Positions 13,719-25,598 are shown, counted from the stretch's first letter. The stretch: 64,000 bases of DNA from Allolobophora icterica (GCA_963556255.1 OY744605.1:64195734-64259733); one strand, 5' to 3'. A program made the numbers and translations. Notes: generated by a model not told the origin, from the sequence alone.

Positions 13719-14262
13719 GCGACCGTACGTTATTTACCGGAATAACGTACGCGTACCGTACGTATGTTATCGGAAAAAAATAACGTAGGCCTACGCGTAC
13801 CGCACGCGTAAGTTAAAAAAGCCACAAGTTTATCTGCTCATTCACAAAGAACCTCAATATAGGCCTAACTATGATCAGTTTAGCTCTACAGTAGGCCTAT
13901 TAGTCTCCCCGTACGCAGGCCTAATTATTTACGAACGGTACCGAAATTTAGTATCGCCAATAAAATGACCACTGGCACTGACAATCCTATAAAGTGTTCC
14001 ATAAAACCTTAATTGTCTTTATATTATACATTAGACAGAATATTAGCAATTTGGAATTTATAAGTTTAAAAGTAGAGATCATTGAACATTGATGTAGCCT
14101 AATGGTTAAAATTGTTTACGACCGTCAATCACCAACTATTATTTACTTTTCTTGAGCATGATGTTATGTATTTTATTTTCGTCATGAACTGATGTCAAAT
14201 TGTCAATGTACGTCAACGTACGGCGTAATAACGTACGCGTACCGTACGTAACGACGTTTTCC
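13719..14262. mobile_element. Candidate foldback element with CGTACG-rich ends
   Basis: Both ends are built from overlapping self-complementary words, aacgtacgcgtaccgtacg: at 13742-13765 and again at 14229-14252. Further variants follow at 13776-13812 and 14213-14228. The roughly 400 bp between them is AT-rich and non-coding. Inverted ends made of short palindromic words suggest a non-autonomous DNA element. Exact borders and a target duplication could not be fixed. Confidence 0.5.
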
Positions 14263-14365
14263 CGGAAGTTTTCTTTCAGACATCGCGAAGAATGAAACAT
14301 AAGCCCACATATAGCTAGACGCTTGCTACAGACCACATTTTTGTGTTATATTTATGTATATATAT

Positions 14366-14436
14366 ATATATCGCTCGATAGTGCAGTGGCTAGCGTGCTG
14401 GATTGTCAATCGAGAGGTCGATGTTATATTAAGACA
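14366..14436 (+). repeat. tRNA-like fragment (possible SINE head)
   Basis: The stretch gtgcagtggctagcgtgctg followed by gattgtcaatcgagaggtcg resembles the D-arm and anticodon arm of a tRNA with anticodon-position GTC. The B box is degraded and no acceptor stem closes, so it is more likely a SINE remnant than a functional gene. Confidence 0.35.
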
Positions 14437-14439
14437 ATA

Positions 14440-15520
14440 ATTATGAGATTCGTATAATTTATTGTCTGCGTATTTCATGGTTGTTTTCATATTATCTCGA
14501 AACACCCTAGTCATTTCACCGGATTTTCAGAAAAAGGTCACACTAGAACAAAACAGTTTGAGTTTGCCTTTTTGATCATTAGACCCATAATTCTCTGCCT
14601 ATAGTGATCTAATTAATTTCCCAATCGCGCAACAGTTTAAGAGCCATGTCAAGTTTTATATGTTGGCCACATAAGCTAATGTCGTATTTGAAAAAATTAT
14701 TAATGGCTCAGATGTAATGGCAGTCTTGAAATCTATCACAGGTTCCTAGGTGACCCCGCTAGCAGGATTTGATTTCCTTTTCTTCTCAACTTTGCATGCC
14801 TGCTTTGAAAGTAATATCAATTGAAATCCTGCTGTTCGCACAAATGGCTTCTATGGTAATAAGTCTAGGTGAGTGAGTACATAGGTCAATACTAGAGCAC
14901 TTCAAAGTAACACAGATACTCCTTTTGAATTGATACATAGTCGGTATGTGCGTTGCATGCGTGGTTTAATAACCGGCGCGGTTTTGGCGGTGATGAAAAG
15001 GCCCATTAGCCGGATTGCTTTTCGTTTCATTCCAACGAGGAGTAGAGGATTGAAGATCGGCATAATAGAGGACTTATGACTAACTTCCATCGTGTACTTT
15101 GAGATGCAGGTGTGCTAAGACTCAAATGTCCGGACAAATATCGACTTTCTCTCCGTCTCTTCATACTGGCAGACTCTTCTCTCATTGAGCATCGCGTATT
15201 GCTATCCTTCGATGGAATAGATCACAGGACCTCGCCTGATTTACGTCGATCATTAGCGTCTGCAACATTTTGCTCCTATCCTACATCTTCCTCCTCCTCA
15301 ACTTCTTCCACCTTTATTCCTCTTCGTCATGTTTCCTTTCTTCTTCCTCGTCCTTCTCATAACCTTCTTCCTCATCTTTTCATTCTCCTTCCTCTCTTTC
15401 TCCTCTTGCTTTCCTCCTCCTCTTCTTAATTCCTTTTCTTAATTCCTCTTCTTAATCTCCTCCTCCTCATCCTCGACACCCTCTTTTTATAAATTCCTCT
15501 TTTTCTTCCTTAACGCTCTC
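14440..15520. other. No gene; pyrimidine-rich tract 15270-15520
   Basis: Open frame 15112-15429 is a Ser-rich artefact of a TCC/TTC-rich strand. No domain or transposon end was seen in the remainder. Confidence 0.4.
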
Positions 15521-15540
15521 CTCTTTATCTGGGCCACCAC

Positions 15541-15826
<286 letters not shown>

Positions 15827-15949
15827 ACAGTAGCATCAATTAACGTAGCCATGGATTACACTAATACGGTGCCGTCGTACTACGTCAAGAACAATGGCCG
15901 TGGCTGACGTCTGCATCTGATCTATTCCTTCATTACTTTCTGTTAATTG

Positions 15950-16122
15950 AAATCGCCGACGCCAGTGAAACGACTTCAACCCAGTCGCCCGACTGTCTTT
16001 ATCTGACACCTCAGTCCCTTCCTGCTTTCCTGCGCTCGTTTATGCCCCCAAAGACTTTATACAGCGCCCTAGAGACGATTTAAAGGACGTTATATAAATT
16101 TATTTCATGCCATGCCATGATA
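15950..16122 (+). repeat. LINE 3' terminus with short tandem tail
   Basis: The words cagcgccctagagacg and ttatataaatttatttc are the usual 3' untranslated end of CR1/L2-like LINEs seen elsewhere in this window. They are followed by two ATGCC units as the tail. Coding sequence upstream is not readable. Confidence 0.5.
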
Positions 16123-16609
16123 TCACAGGAATGATCATGAGACATGAGACCATGAGATCTTTTTTGGGATTTTTCCCAGAACTATCGAAAACAGCGACTT
16201 CGTTTTCTTGGTCTCGGTATATGAAGGTGAGTGGAGGTTTAGTTCTCGAGTTCACAGTTATTCTGCCAGGTTTGCATTTGCATTTCCACAGTTTTTGATA
16301 TATGTTCAAATGATCGGCCAATATTTTTGCGCTGAATTCGGATCGGCAAGAGAAGGTGAGCTACGAAGAACCTTGTCATCTAGTTGTATGCTAAAACTAA
16401 TTGCAGTTTCCTGTTGGATAGCACCATTGTGATGTTTTAAAAGAAGCAGTTTAAATGTTCAGATACATTGGATTTCTGTAGTATCTTTCTAAGATCTCTA
16501 TAGATAAGCAGCTTTATGCAGTATCTGCCTCTTCAAGGAGACTCTTCCGATAGCTAGCTATGTAGCACTGTTATGGACTCTTGTGCATTTCACGTTGCTG
16601 CTCTTAAGT

Positions 16610-16774
16610 AATGGAGCTGCCTACCAATGTTTGTCCAATGCTCAAACTCTCTTTCTTCCTTTAAGAAACGCCTCAAAACTCAGTATTTCTCGTTGACTTT
16701 CAAATAGTTGGCGACTGACTTATAACCGCGCCTCAGATTCGCATTTCTGTGTGATCTTGCGCGCGTTAAATTAA

Positions 16775-16808
<34 letters not shown>

Positions 16809-16810
16809 TA
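16610..16810 (+). repeat. LINE 3' terminus with (AAT)n tail
   Basis: Closely matches 33670-33845: ccaatgtttgtccaatgct, agaaacgcctcaaa, cagattcgcatttctgtg. It ends in AAT repeats (16775-16808). A third, rearranged copy lies at 47945-48195, with its first part inverted. The words encode the FKKRLK-type end of a LINE ORF2. Confidence 0.65.
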
Positions 16811-16859
16811 AAAAAATATCAAAATAATAAAACATAAAAATAAGAATAGATTATGAATA

Positions 16860-18610
16860 GTCGGAGCCGGGAAGAATAGGCAGAGGAGTGAGGCAAGGAT
16901 GCCCGCTCTCTCCAATACTCTTCAATATCTACACTGAAGAGATTGTACGGGAGGCGTTGGAAGAAGTGAATGAGGGAATGACGGTGGGAGGAAGGTTGGT
17001 GAAAGTGTTGAGATTTGCAGATGATCAGGCAATGGTAGCTAGCAGCCAAGAGGGGCTACAGAGAATGATGGACCGGCTGAACATGATCTCAAGAGAATAC
17101 GAAATGAAAATAAATACCAAGAAGACAAAGTTTATGAAGATAAGCAAAGGAGAAGTAACAACAGTTAGAATGATCATAAACCGAGAAGATACAGAACAAG
17201 TTGAGAGATTTTGTTACCTGGGAAGTATGGTCACACAGGATGCGAAGTGCCACGCGGAGATAAAAAGAAGAATAGCCATGGGAAAAGATGCATTCTATAA
17301 AAGAAAGGAACTCTTGAGAGGAAAATTAAATAGAAATTTGAAAAACGAATGGTGAAGACACTGGTATGGAGTGTGGTCCTGTACAGATCTTAAACATGGA
17401 CCATAAGGGGGAGGACATTAGGAGGCTAGAAGCCTTCGAAATGTGGATATGGCGGAGAATGGAGTGAATTAGCTGGACAGAGCATAAGACAAAAAAAGAT
17501 TACTTATTCCGAAGTGGAATAGGATTTTTGTCCTCAGTGTCATTTGTTGTCTCCCAACTATAAATAGCCTTCGGAAAACTTTTGCGTGGATCAGCTAGAA
17601 TGTGAAATGTGAAATGTCTGAAGAAATTTCTTGCATGGAATGGTGCAATCGGATGGGATGCGACTCTTACAACTACCGCTCATCAGATGGTGCATGTGAA
17701 ATCAATCTGGGATCGACCATGAATGCACAGGGTGGCTGCGAGCATGACATCAGGAACAGGATTAAGGTGGCTTGGCAGAAATGGAGAGAACTAACGGGAG
17801 TGTCGTGTGACGCCAAAATGCCAACTCAACTCAAGGGAAAGGTATACAAAACAGTGGTAAGACCGGTGATGCTATATGGAGCAGAGGCCTGGGCGCTGAC
17901 AAAAAGGGATGAAGGGTTACTGGAGAGAACAGAGATGAGAATGCTACGATGGATACTTGGGATCTCACTGAAGGACAGGAAAAGAAATGTGGACATCAGA
18001 AAGAAGCTCGGGGTGGCATGTATAACTGACAAAGTACGAGAGACCAGGCTGAGGTGGTATGGACATGTAATGAGAAAAGAGGATGATAGCTGTGTGAAAA
18101 GAATCACGAATGCAGAGGTATATGGACGCCGCAGCCGGGGACGACAGAGGAAGAGATGGGAAGACACGATACAACAAGACCTAAAACTCCTAAAACTGAA
18201 GAAAGAAGATGCTCAAGAAAGAAACAAGTGGAAGAGAAGGATCCGAGTGGCTGACCCCTCTCCAAAGAGGGATTAATTCGAGCCTGAAGGGAAAGAAGAA
18301 GAAGAAGAAGAAGAAGAAGCATAAGACAAACGAGGAGGTACTGCAAATGGTGGGAGAGGAAAGATCTATGATGAGGACAATTAGACAGCGTCAAAGAAGA
18401 TGGATTGGCCATATAATGAGAGGAAATTCCATGCTATAGTATACGAAATATCATCGAGGGTAGAATGGAAGGGAAAAAGACAAGAGGAAGACGAAGAACG
18501 ATGTTCCAAGACTGGATAATGAAGACGGACGGCTACAGACAGATGAAAGAAGAGCCTCAACACCGAGAAGAATGGCGCCGTTGGACATATGAACCTGCCT
18601 AAGGGCAGAG
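16860..18610 (+). mobile_element. LINE (RTE/L1-like) reverse transcriptase, split by a second LINE
   Basis: The first part, 16888-17355, encodes RT motifs in order: RQGCPLSPILFNIY, the catalytic box FADDQAM, and MKINTKKTKFM. The C-terminal part continues after an insertion at 18331-18600, reading QRQRRWIGHIMRG, GKRTRGRRRTMFQDWIM, EEWRRWTYEP. The 13-bp sequence agcataagacaaa is present on both sides of the insertion (17481-17493 and 18318-18330), which proves that the two halves were once continuous. The 5' half (endonuclease) is missing and there are frameshifts near 17355-17480. Confidence 0.85.
17494..18317 (+). mobile_element. Second LINE 3' fragment with 5' PAN-like segment, nested
   Basis: The region 17745-18276 encodes a LINE ORF2 C-terminus: IKVAWQKWRELTGV, VVRPVMLYGAEAWAL, ERTEMRMLRWILG, RLRWYGHVMRKED, RGRQRKRWEDTIQQDL. 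A GAA-repeat tail at 18296-18317 ends it. The 13-bp target duplication places the 5' edge at about 17494, so the preceding 250 bp belong to the inserted unit. That 5' part (about 17602-17745) reads with the cysteine spacing of a PAN/apple module (CxxxC, then DSYNYRSSDGACEIN), which LINEs do not normally carry. The open frame at 17602 begins with GTG, so it is not a normal start. Confidence 0.8.
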
Positions 18611-18654
18611 AACCAAAGAAGAAGAATATCAAGAAGGCATTATATTCTGGTATA

Positions 18655-19139
18655 GGGCCATCCATATATTACGTGATGATATTCGTTTTATTGATTTACC
18701 AGATGAGGAGGAGGGGTGATCGGATTTAGGCGATTTTGCGTACGGGTGCGTATGGCGAGGGGGAGGGGTCTCGACCAAAATGTGTACGTACGCAAAATAA
18801 GTTTCTAATTATGACGTCGACATTAGCCTATTTATAACTCTGTATTGTCCTATAGTCTGTTTAAAATGTAAGTAGCCTATTAGTGTTGTTAGTATTTTAT
18901 TTCTTAATAACAGTTAACAAATTGTAGCTAGCAAATTATGATGTTTAACAAAATATTAGTAGCCTACGGTAAAATAAATGTCTTAGGCCTATAGATGATT
19001 TTAGCTAATTAACTTTTGTAAGGGGGGGGGTAGAAAAGCTTAGTTGTAGGTACGCATGGGGGAGGGGTCCACAAAATATACGAGGTCCATATGAAAATAT
19101 GATTTGTTTGCGTACGTAATAATATTATATAAATGGCCC
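18655..19139. mobile_element. MITE with GGGCCAT termini, 485 bp
   Basis: The left end is gggccatccatatattacgt and the right end is the complement of ggggccatttatataatatt. Both carry an internal TACGTACGCAAA motif near 18783-18795 and 19109-19118. The related unit 2 sequence (36015-36035) lacks the insertion, which gives an approximate empty site. There is no coding capacity. The superfamily is not clear from the ends. Confidence 0.7.
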
Positions 19140-19574
19140 CATATGCCGCATTGGCACGTTGCCTCGCTTCAAGCGCTGTTTGGGCTGAGACGCTTCCAAA
19201 TATAAGTCTAGTGGAAGACATTCGAGCAAAAACACGTAACCATGACCTGCGGAGAGTCGATCAAGTTTGATTTGCAATCAGCAGTTGCGATTCATATAGC
19301 TTTTAGATGGGGCCAAAGGGAGACGTTGTTTGACAATGGTCTTTTATTAATTGAGTGAACAGTATACGATCGTGTCAATTGGTGCTAAATATTGAAAATA
19401 TGATAAAAATTTGCGTTCGTGAATAAGTTGATTCTCTGCGCTTAGCTTTTACGTAGCGCTTTTATTTCGAAATTTCGAGATTAAGATTACGAGGATGAAG
19501 GAAATTACGAAGAAACGATTGCTTTATGTGCTTCGTTTGCGCTGCGATGGTTGGGATGATGAAGGCAGAGTTAC
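19140..19574 (+). repeat. Unit 1 flank: duplicated block (partner 36015-38270)
   Basis: The sequence matches unit 2 in pieces: atatgccgcattggcacg (19142) with 36028, tataagtctagtggaagac (19200) with 36598, and gatcaagtttgatttgcaatc with 37979. The unit 2 copy is interrupted by two elements (36093-36588 and 36683-37613). The last 150 bp is a LINE 3' end with a GATTAC-type tail. Confidence 0.75.
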
Positions 19575-19616
19575 CAGGGCCGGTTTAACCACTATAGGCG
19601 AACTAGGCGGCCGCCT

Positions 19617-20350
19617 ATGGCGGCACATTTCTGGGGGCGACAGAAAAGCTACATACAGAAATATGTTTTAAACAGTGCCGCCGTTTTGCCACCATTTATG
19701 AATAAATTAATTATACGAAAAGAAGAAACGACAATATTGCATGTAAGTGACGTCTCAAACCCGCAGCTGTACCTTAGATTCACTGGGTTATTCAAATACA
19801 AATTCAAAGTCAACTTTTACTTCACCGTTCTTGACACGGCAATACAATCCGCTGATGAAAGATTTACGCCGATGCAAGAAATTGGTTCGGTCTTTGGTTT
19901 CCTCTATGATGTTCACAGTCTGCAGAATAAAATGAGGAAGGAAATTATGGAACAGTGCCTGAACCTCGAGCAAGCTTTGCAACATGGAGACTCCAAAGAT
20001 ATTGATGCAGTTGATCTCAGTTGTGAACTGCAAGCCATTTCAAGACGATTTGCAAGGTGTACATCGCCACACAGGATGTACGAAACTCTATACTGAAAAA
20101 TAAACTAACAGGTAGTGTCCCAAACACTGTTGATGTTCTGTGAATCTTCTTGACACTTCCAGTTTCTGTGGCTAGAGGTGAGAGAAGCTTCTCGAGGCTC
20201 AGGTTGATAAAAACATATTTGCGAAACTCCATGCTGCAAGAGAGACTTGTTGGACTATAGCTGTTGAACATGATATTGCTGGAGACATTGAACTGATGGA
20301 ACTAGTTTCTATAGGCCTAAATTTGCTAAAGAGAAAGCGCAAAAAATAAA
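19617..20350 (+). pseudogene. hAT transposase fragment (ZMYM1-like), frameshifted
   Basis: The first frame (19617-20096) resembles the middle of hAT transposases of the ZMYM1/DUF4371 group: VLDTAIQSADERFTPMQEIG, VFGFLYDVHSL, LEQALQHGDSKDIDAVDL, CELQAISRRF. After a stop, 20150-20260 encodes the C-terminal dimerisation block LPVSVARGERSFSRLRLIKT. A one-base shift near 20260 then leads into HDIAGDIELMELVSIGLNLL and the basic end KRKRKK. The N-terminal BED finger and the first catalytic acidic residue are absent. Confidence 0.85.
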
Positions 20351-20377
20351 ATGTTTAAATTACATTATATTATAATA

Positions 20378-20680
20378 ATAATCTTTTTCTTTATTTAAGC
20401 GCCTGCTAACCGCACTGCGCTGTACAGTGAACATACATATAGTAGAAACGGCAGCCACGCAGGGCGCCTTAAATACATGTATACAGTAGAAGCACATGAT
20501 AACAGTTTTACAGGAGTCGAACATAACTGTTTATACGGCAGCCATCAGGGCGCCAATCAAGGCCTACTATTCATTTAACCACCGCCGCCACCTAGCGAGG
20601 GGAAGGCTGAATAAACCTAACGGGATCTACAGGATTCGATCTTGGTACCTACTCTCTTTTCGCCAGTGTGTAATCTATTA
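20378..20680 (-). repeat. SINE-like dispersed repeat, copy 2, nested in hAT
   Basis: Reverse complement of the 4740-5063 repeat, with the A-rich tail toward 20378 and the B-box-like word toward 20640. It is nested in the hAT element, so it inserted after that element or was carried with it. Confidence 0.6.
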
Positions 20681-21116
20681 CTCTACGGGCCCCCCATATT
20701 TGTATAGACTTCGTACGTAGGTAGGACTACGACTTAGTTCACGTAGCCGTAGGGTTTTGCAAAGCCTTCAAACAGAAAATGTGCACAGTTTCATTATTTA
20801 GTCTAATACTTACATTTTAAATTCCCATTAAACGTGTTAGACCATACAACATATGCTAATGCAATTTCCAGTTATAGCTAACTTTTAAATTAAAAATTAT
20901 TAAGTGAGATATTTTTGTTTATTTACAATAATGATTCATAGATGATTATAATGAGCGACGATACTAAGTTAAAGATGCAGCATTCGGCTGCATTCCTGTG
21001 TGACGGTTATATTAACTTAGTTAATTTAATAGTAATTAATCAGTTATCGCACCGGGGGACGAGAGTGCAGTGCGACCGGTTCGCCTAGGGTGCCAAATAC
21101 TCTGGCGCAGGCCCTG

Positions 21117-21529
21117 AGAGTTACAGCGAAGATAATTCAATCGGTTCAGAAGAAGATGATGATGAAGAAGAAGATTGAAATTCACCTGATTGTTGAGAAA
21201 CTCCAGCGACGTCAAACACATGTAATGTAATGTAACTGGACAATAATATAGCGCCGCTCATAGGGAAAAAATCAGAGGCGCTCTCTGTGCAGCCTATATG
21301 ATGTCAAATGTTATCACGAACGAAAATATTACATCAGTCAGCAAAGCAGTGCACAGTAAGCTGGAAGAGTGACCACTGGAGGGCCCACGCACACATGTGG
21401 AACCAACCAACGGATTCCAGTCGATAGCCGACAGATGGTATGGATGTTCAGAGTCTCTTAGCCAAGTTGCGTCGATAGATTGGTGAAGCGATGAAAGGTG
21501 ACAGCACTCGCAGCTGTCGCCGAGCAGTC
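21117..21529 (+). repeat. Unit 1 flank: duplicated block (partners 38264-38435 and 39420-39560)
   Basis: gataattcaatcggttcag and ctgattgttgagaaactc match unit 2 at 38278 and 38330. Further on, cctatatgatgtcaaatg and tggaagagtgaccactgg match 39430 and 39490. The 21235-21290 portion is a LINE 3' terminus (tatagcgccgctc). The unit 2 copy is split at exactly this point by a hAT element. Confidence 0.75.
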
Positions 21530-21537
21530 CCTCATTG

Positions 21538-22401
21538 CAGTGGCGTAGCCAGGTTTCAACACCAGGGGGAGCGAGCACATGAAAAAGGCCCTAGCTACCA
21601 AAATAAATAATTATCGACATTCACGTTGCAAAAATGCTTTAAATCTAATTAACACAACTAAATTTTGAAGCCACATTTGTAAAATGCTCAAATCTATTAG
21701 TAGTGCTATTCATTCATTCATTCATTCGAGTATTTATATAGCACCTCCTCAGAGGTGCTACTCAGAGGTGCTCCCGACTCCTGCACGGCCAAACAAAACA
21801 GTTTTCAATCGAGTATAGAATGTATAAGAGGGAGTTCTCGGGAACAGGCATTGATCCGGGAAGCCCGTCCCATGCCGTCGGGCCCACCACTGAAAAACAC
21901 GGTTCTGCATGCTGGCTGAGCGGGCAAAAGGCACAATTAGTACCCCTTTGCCCGAAGTTGAATCGAATGAGAAAGTTGCCCAAATCAATGCTACTTCTCT
22001 GTAAATTTATATGTGGATAAACTGAAGCTGTCTCTAGCACTTTTCCAGAATATTAGAAATACTAAGAATTCGAACGTATCAAGGGTTACAAGCATACCCT
22101 TTGCCTCAGTCAGCTGTTTCGTAGTGCAGCTTTTAATCTCACCATCCACGAGTATATATATGTAGGGCAACTATTAGTTCTGGTAAATTCTGCAAGAGTA
22201 CATGTACTGCTGATTTTCTGAATGCCCATCTGGTATCGCAGTCTTTATAGAGTTCCAGAAAACAAATTGTGTCTTTCGAACGATTGGAATAAATAAATTT
22301 TGAACGATTGGAATAAATAAATTGTGAAAAAGGCCCCACATCTTGGAAAATGGTCTCAGGGGGAGCGGCCGCTCCCCCTGCTCCCCTTAGCTACGCTTCT
22401 G
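21538..22401. mobile_element. hAT-type non-autonomous element, 864 bp
   Basis: Ends CAGTGGCGTAGC and the complement CAGAAGCGTAGC are flanked by a perfect 8-bp duplication cctcattg (21530-21537 and 22402-22409). Subterminal C- and G-rich words (cagggggagcg, gctccccctgctcccc) occur at both ends. No transposase remains. The interior contains a LINE 3' end (about 21715-22030, minus strand). Confidence 0.9.
21712..22036 (-). mobile_element. LINE 3' end nested in the hAT element
   Basis: On the minus strand the stretch encodes VVGPTAWDGLPGSMPVPE, the LINE post-RT GPxxWNxLP block, and ends with a (TGAA/AATG)n tail at 21712-21727 in the minus-strand sense. Only about 110 codons remain. Confidence 0.7.
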
Positions 22402-22409
22402 CCTCATTG

Positions 22410-24360
22410 GTAGAAGATGACACACTTCTGGCTATTCCTCGAGGTGCGTGGAGTACGTAGAACATTCCTTCGCGGCGAACGACGGATCCCCATCACCACC
22501 AGAGGGCGGAAGAATCTTTTCTAGATGCTTGGTCCTTGTTAGTCTACTCCAGCAGACGGAGTCAGGCCACAGAGGTTCTTCTGTAGACACTAACACAGAC
22601 GCGGAGGTGCATCATGGCATCTTGAAGCACCCCCGTTCACGTGGAACTGAGTATGGCCTGTTATGAAGACATTAAATTAGAGTTCATGGATGCGTTTTCA
22701 TACACTGGAATAGTCTTAATCTAGGTATACGGCGTATAAGCGTTTCAAGACTACACCGGACGTTTACCGTCTAAAGTCTCTGAAATCGTAATTGCAAGTG
22801 CAACTGTAATCGAAAATTTATAAAGCCCCACTCGAAGAGGTCAGTGGCACGCCCGACCCGGACCAGTGCCATCACTGAAAGTGTTCAGGCGCTTGTGGAA
22901 CTTTATGGGAGAGAGACTAAGGAACTCTAGCCGCAGGTCCTGAGGGAGACGGTTCCGGCTGGACCGCAAACTTTGGATTGGGCCATAGCAGTGCGCATGC
23001 GGAGAACCACTAGGAGTCCACAGGCAGCCAACTGAAGCTAAATCCGGTCAGGCAGAGAGCGCTTGCGGAACTTCATGGGAGAGAGACTAAGGAACTCTAG
23101 CCGCAGGTGCTGGGGGAGACGGTTCCGGTCAGAGTGCAGAAGATCGTTAAATTAACTCAAATAGGCCTAGTGAATGGAGTCCGAATGAAAGTGGATATAT
23201 GGGCAAACCTAGGGATGCCACTTAGAAGAAGGGCGGAGGCGTTATACTATCTCTAAGATCAAACAGTGATCTCTTATGAAGCGTATTTTTACTCCCAGCC
23301 CAGCCTCGGCGAAAGAGAATAGTCATTATTTGTTTTAAATATTAGCCAAAAATGTTCCTGACATTCGACTTGCCTGTATGCACATCGTTCAAAGAATTCG
23401 AAATCCTATTAATGGATACTTATGTATTGTTGCTGGATTGCTGTAGTTATGTTAGCTTCTCAGCGGACAGATCCTTCAAACCGTAATCGCAATCTCTAGA
23501 TACCTTGAGTGACCAAAGAAAAGTTGGTTGCGGAAGCAGCTTATTCATTGGTGCTCAGTCCACTGGCGTCATGAGAGGCCCGCAGAGCCCAAAACTGCGG
23601 AGAACTAGCCCGACTCTGAAAAGAGGAGTTCGGTTAGAGCGCGAGTTGAACTTGACCAAGCAGGCCCAGAGGGTCAATTTGAGGAACCTACCCAGCCCGA
23701 AATTCAATTTATGCCGTTTGTTCAGGCCTCTGTTTGCTTTCACCGAAGCAGCGGCATGAGGTATACATCAAACAGCGATCATAAATAATTATGAGTTTCT
23801 TTGTGTTGTCTTCACCTTTCCACCCTTGCACATACACATAGGCCCCTGCTACAGTGTTCCTCAGCACAGATTCGCCTTCGCAGGCACGTAGGACTTGTTT
23901 TCAACCAATAAATGACAGCAACAGACAACACATTTTTTCCAAAATCGATTTTCTGTCGATTTAACTCGGCAGATTGTGCAGATGACTTGGACGTTACTCG
24001 CTGCGTCAGAACCTGAAATAATACGCAACATACATCAGACCTTCTTTAATAACAGTAAAAATGATGCGATCAACGTATTTGCCGATACATTTCTAATCTG
24101 CAAAACAACAGAATATTCCATGCATCGTTTACTGTAATTAGATTCCTGCGTCGGTGGAAACAGGATAAAGACCAATAGAAGAACAACAACTTAAACGAAA
24201 TTCTAAGCCTGACTGATTGCTTAGTCAGCCAATCCGTAACTTGAGAATTTGCGACAAAAACAAGACGAAAGATATCTGCCTGTAGATTCTATGTCTATCT
24301 GTACGTCTATCTCTCTGTAGGCATGTCTGTCTGCAAGGCTGCGTATCTGTCAGCATGCAT
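22410..24360 (+). repeat. Unit 1 flank: duplicated blocks shared with units 2 and 3
   Basis: 22520-22570 (ggtccttgttagtctactcc) matches 48370. 22840-23200 is a LINE 3' part whose 65-bp piece gggagagagactaaggaac occurs twice, 170 bp apart (22904 and 23074), and matches 41095-41470 and 49500-49720. 23350-23560 matches 41630-41800 closely (tggatacttatgtattgttg). 24205-24290 matches 41915-41980 and 49720-49790. The open frame 23505-23759 lies in this shared flank and has no domain. Confidence 0.7.
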
Positions 24361-24361
24361 G

Positions 24362-24367
24362 CTGACA

Positions 24368-24444
<77 letters not shown>
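24362..24444. repeat. (AT)n microsatellite
   Basis: More than 35 AT units. A second AT run lies at 24882-24919. The two bracket about 430 bp present only in unit 1, absent from the matching positions in units 2 (43365) and 3 (49870). Confidence 0.95.
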
Positions 24445-24447
<3 letters not shown>

Positions 24448-24880
24448 TCTAAAAAAAATTTTTTTGAAAACAATATTCTAATAGTTACCGATAGTTGCCT
24501 TTTATACTGCTTAGTTAGCATGGAAATTTTGGGATTTTTTGGATAAGTCCTTGAGGTGCCCCAACGACCCTCAAATGTTCATGATTTGAAGGCTCCCGAG
24601 CACTGCATATAACGTAATTTGTTGTTGGGCAAACTAATTTTGTGTATAGCTTTAAAGAGTTCCGTTGATCTTTTAGTAGGTAGGTAGCATTGGCGGCTAT
24701 CCAGGGGGTCGAGGGGGATAAGACCCACCTTTAACACTGGGGACACACCATGCATTGGCCCCCTCCCCGAAATTTTGAAGAAACACCAAAAAAGGTAAAA
24801 TAATGGTATCGCGACTGAGCGCGACAATTTTTTACTTCTTTTTTAACCAGATCATTTCAAAATGTCGACACATTTCAGTA

Positions 24881-24923
<43 letters not shown>

Positions 24924-25598
24924 AGCTGAATGGATGACTACCTGCCTGCTCGCCCGCCATATAGGACAACATAATCATCACGGTTTTGTGCCATCGATTT
25001 CTTAGCATCCAAGAACCATTATTTTGTTTTTATGCGTTACACGAAGTATAAGTATGCATGCGGTTTGAAGAAAGTATTTGCCGCCAGTACAGGCTCATCA
25101 TCATGTATTTGTAACTATGCTACCTGTAGTTTCCTTTGCCCTTTGCACTCAGTCGTCAATATCAATTCGTCTGTTCTTCAGGGGCGTTACCTACAATGGC
25201 AAAACACAAAAGCATAGCCTATTCTGTACACGCGGTCGACACATTCATATCTCATCCAAAGTTCGTATCACTCACACCTTCCGTCTGAATCATGCCATAT
25301 GACTTCGTTTTACTGCACTGCTCCATAACACCAGACACGCATATTAGAATATCGGAAACCGGTTTTAGGCATGAAAACTTAACTCTTCAGACAATTCTAG
25401 CAATGATACAGGAGAAGACAAAAGAATATTAACTAATTGATTAAATTAATCAGGTACTGCGCGTGCACTGGATTGTATTGGAGGAACTTGTATTGAAGTT
25501 TATGGCCTTAGATATGTGCACTGTTTATGTCTTTTAGGCTATGTGTAAGATGCGTCCTTTGGGTGGTCCACTATAGGCGTGTTGACACCACCACCGCT
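24445..25598 (+). repeat. Unit 1 flank: insertion plus duplicated block
   Basis: 24445-24880 is unit 1 specific, with no gene seen. 24925-25580 resumes the duplicated flank: atgcgttacacgaagtat and tgtaactatgctacctgtag match 43545-43640 and 50055-50160, and tggattgtattggaggaac matches 50802. No coding region is supported. Confidence 0.65.

Larger units (their letters stand above)
19575..21116 (+). mobile_element. hAT transposon, 1.54 kb, with degraded transposase
   Basis: Ends CAGGGCC and GGCCCTG are bounded by a perfect 8-bp duplication agagttac (19567-19574 and 21117-21124). Unit 2 keeps the empty site (one agagttac at 38264-38271). The element carries a broken transposase gene (19617-20350) and a SINE-like repeat in reverse orientation (20378-20680). 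Only part of a full hAT coding region is present, so it is a deleted, immobile copy. Confidence 0.92.

Noticed and set aside
14366..14436. Functional tRNA-Asp
   Set aside because: The anticodon-like GTC is present but the T-arm and acceptor stem do not pair.
23505..23759. 84-codon basic open frame
   Set aside because: The matching unit 2 stretch (41786-41905) does not keep the frame.
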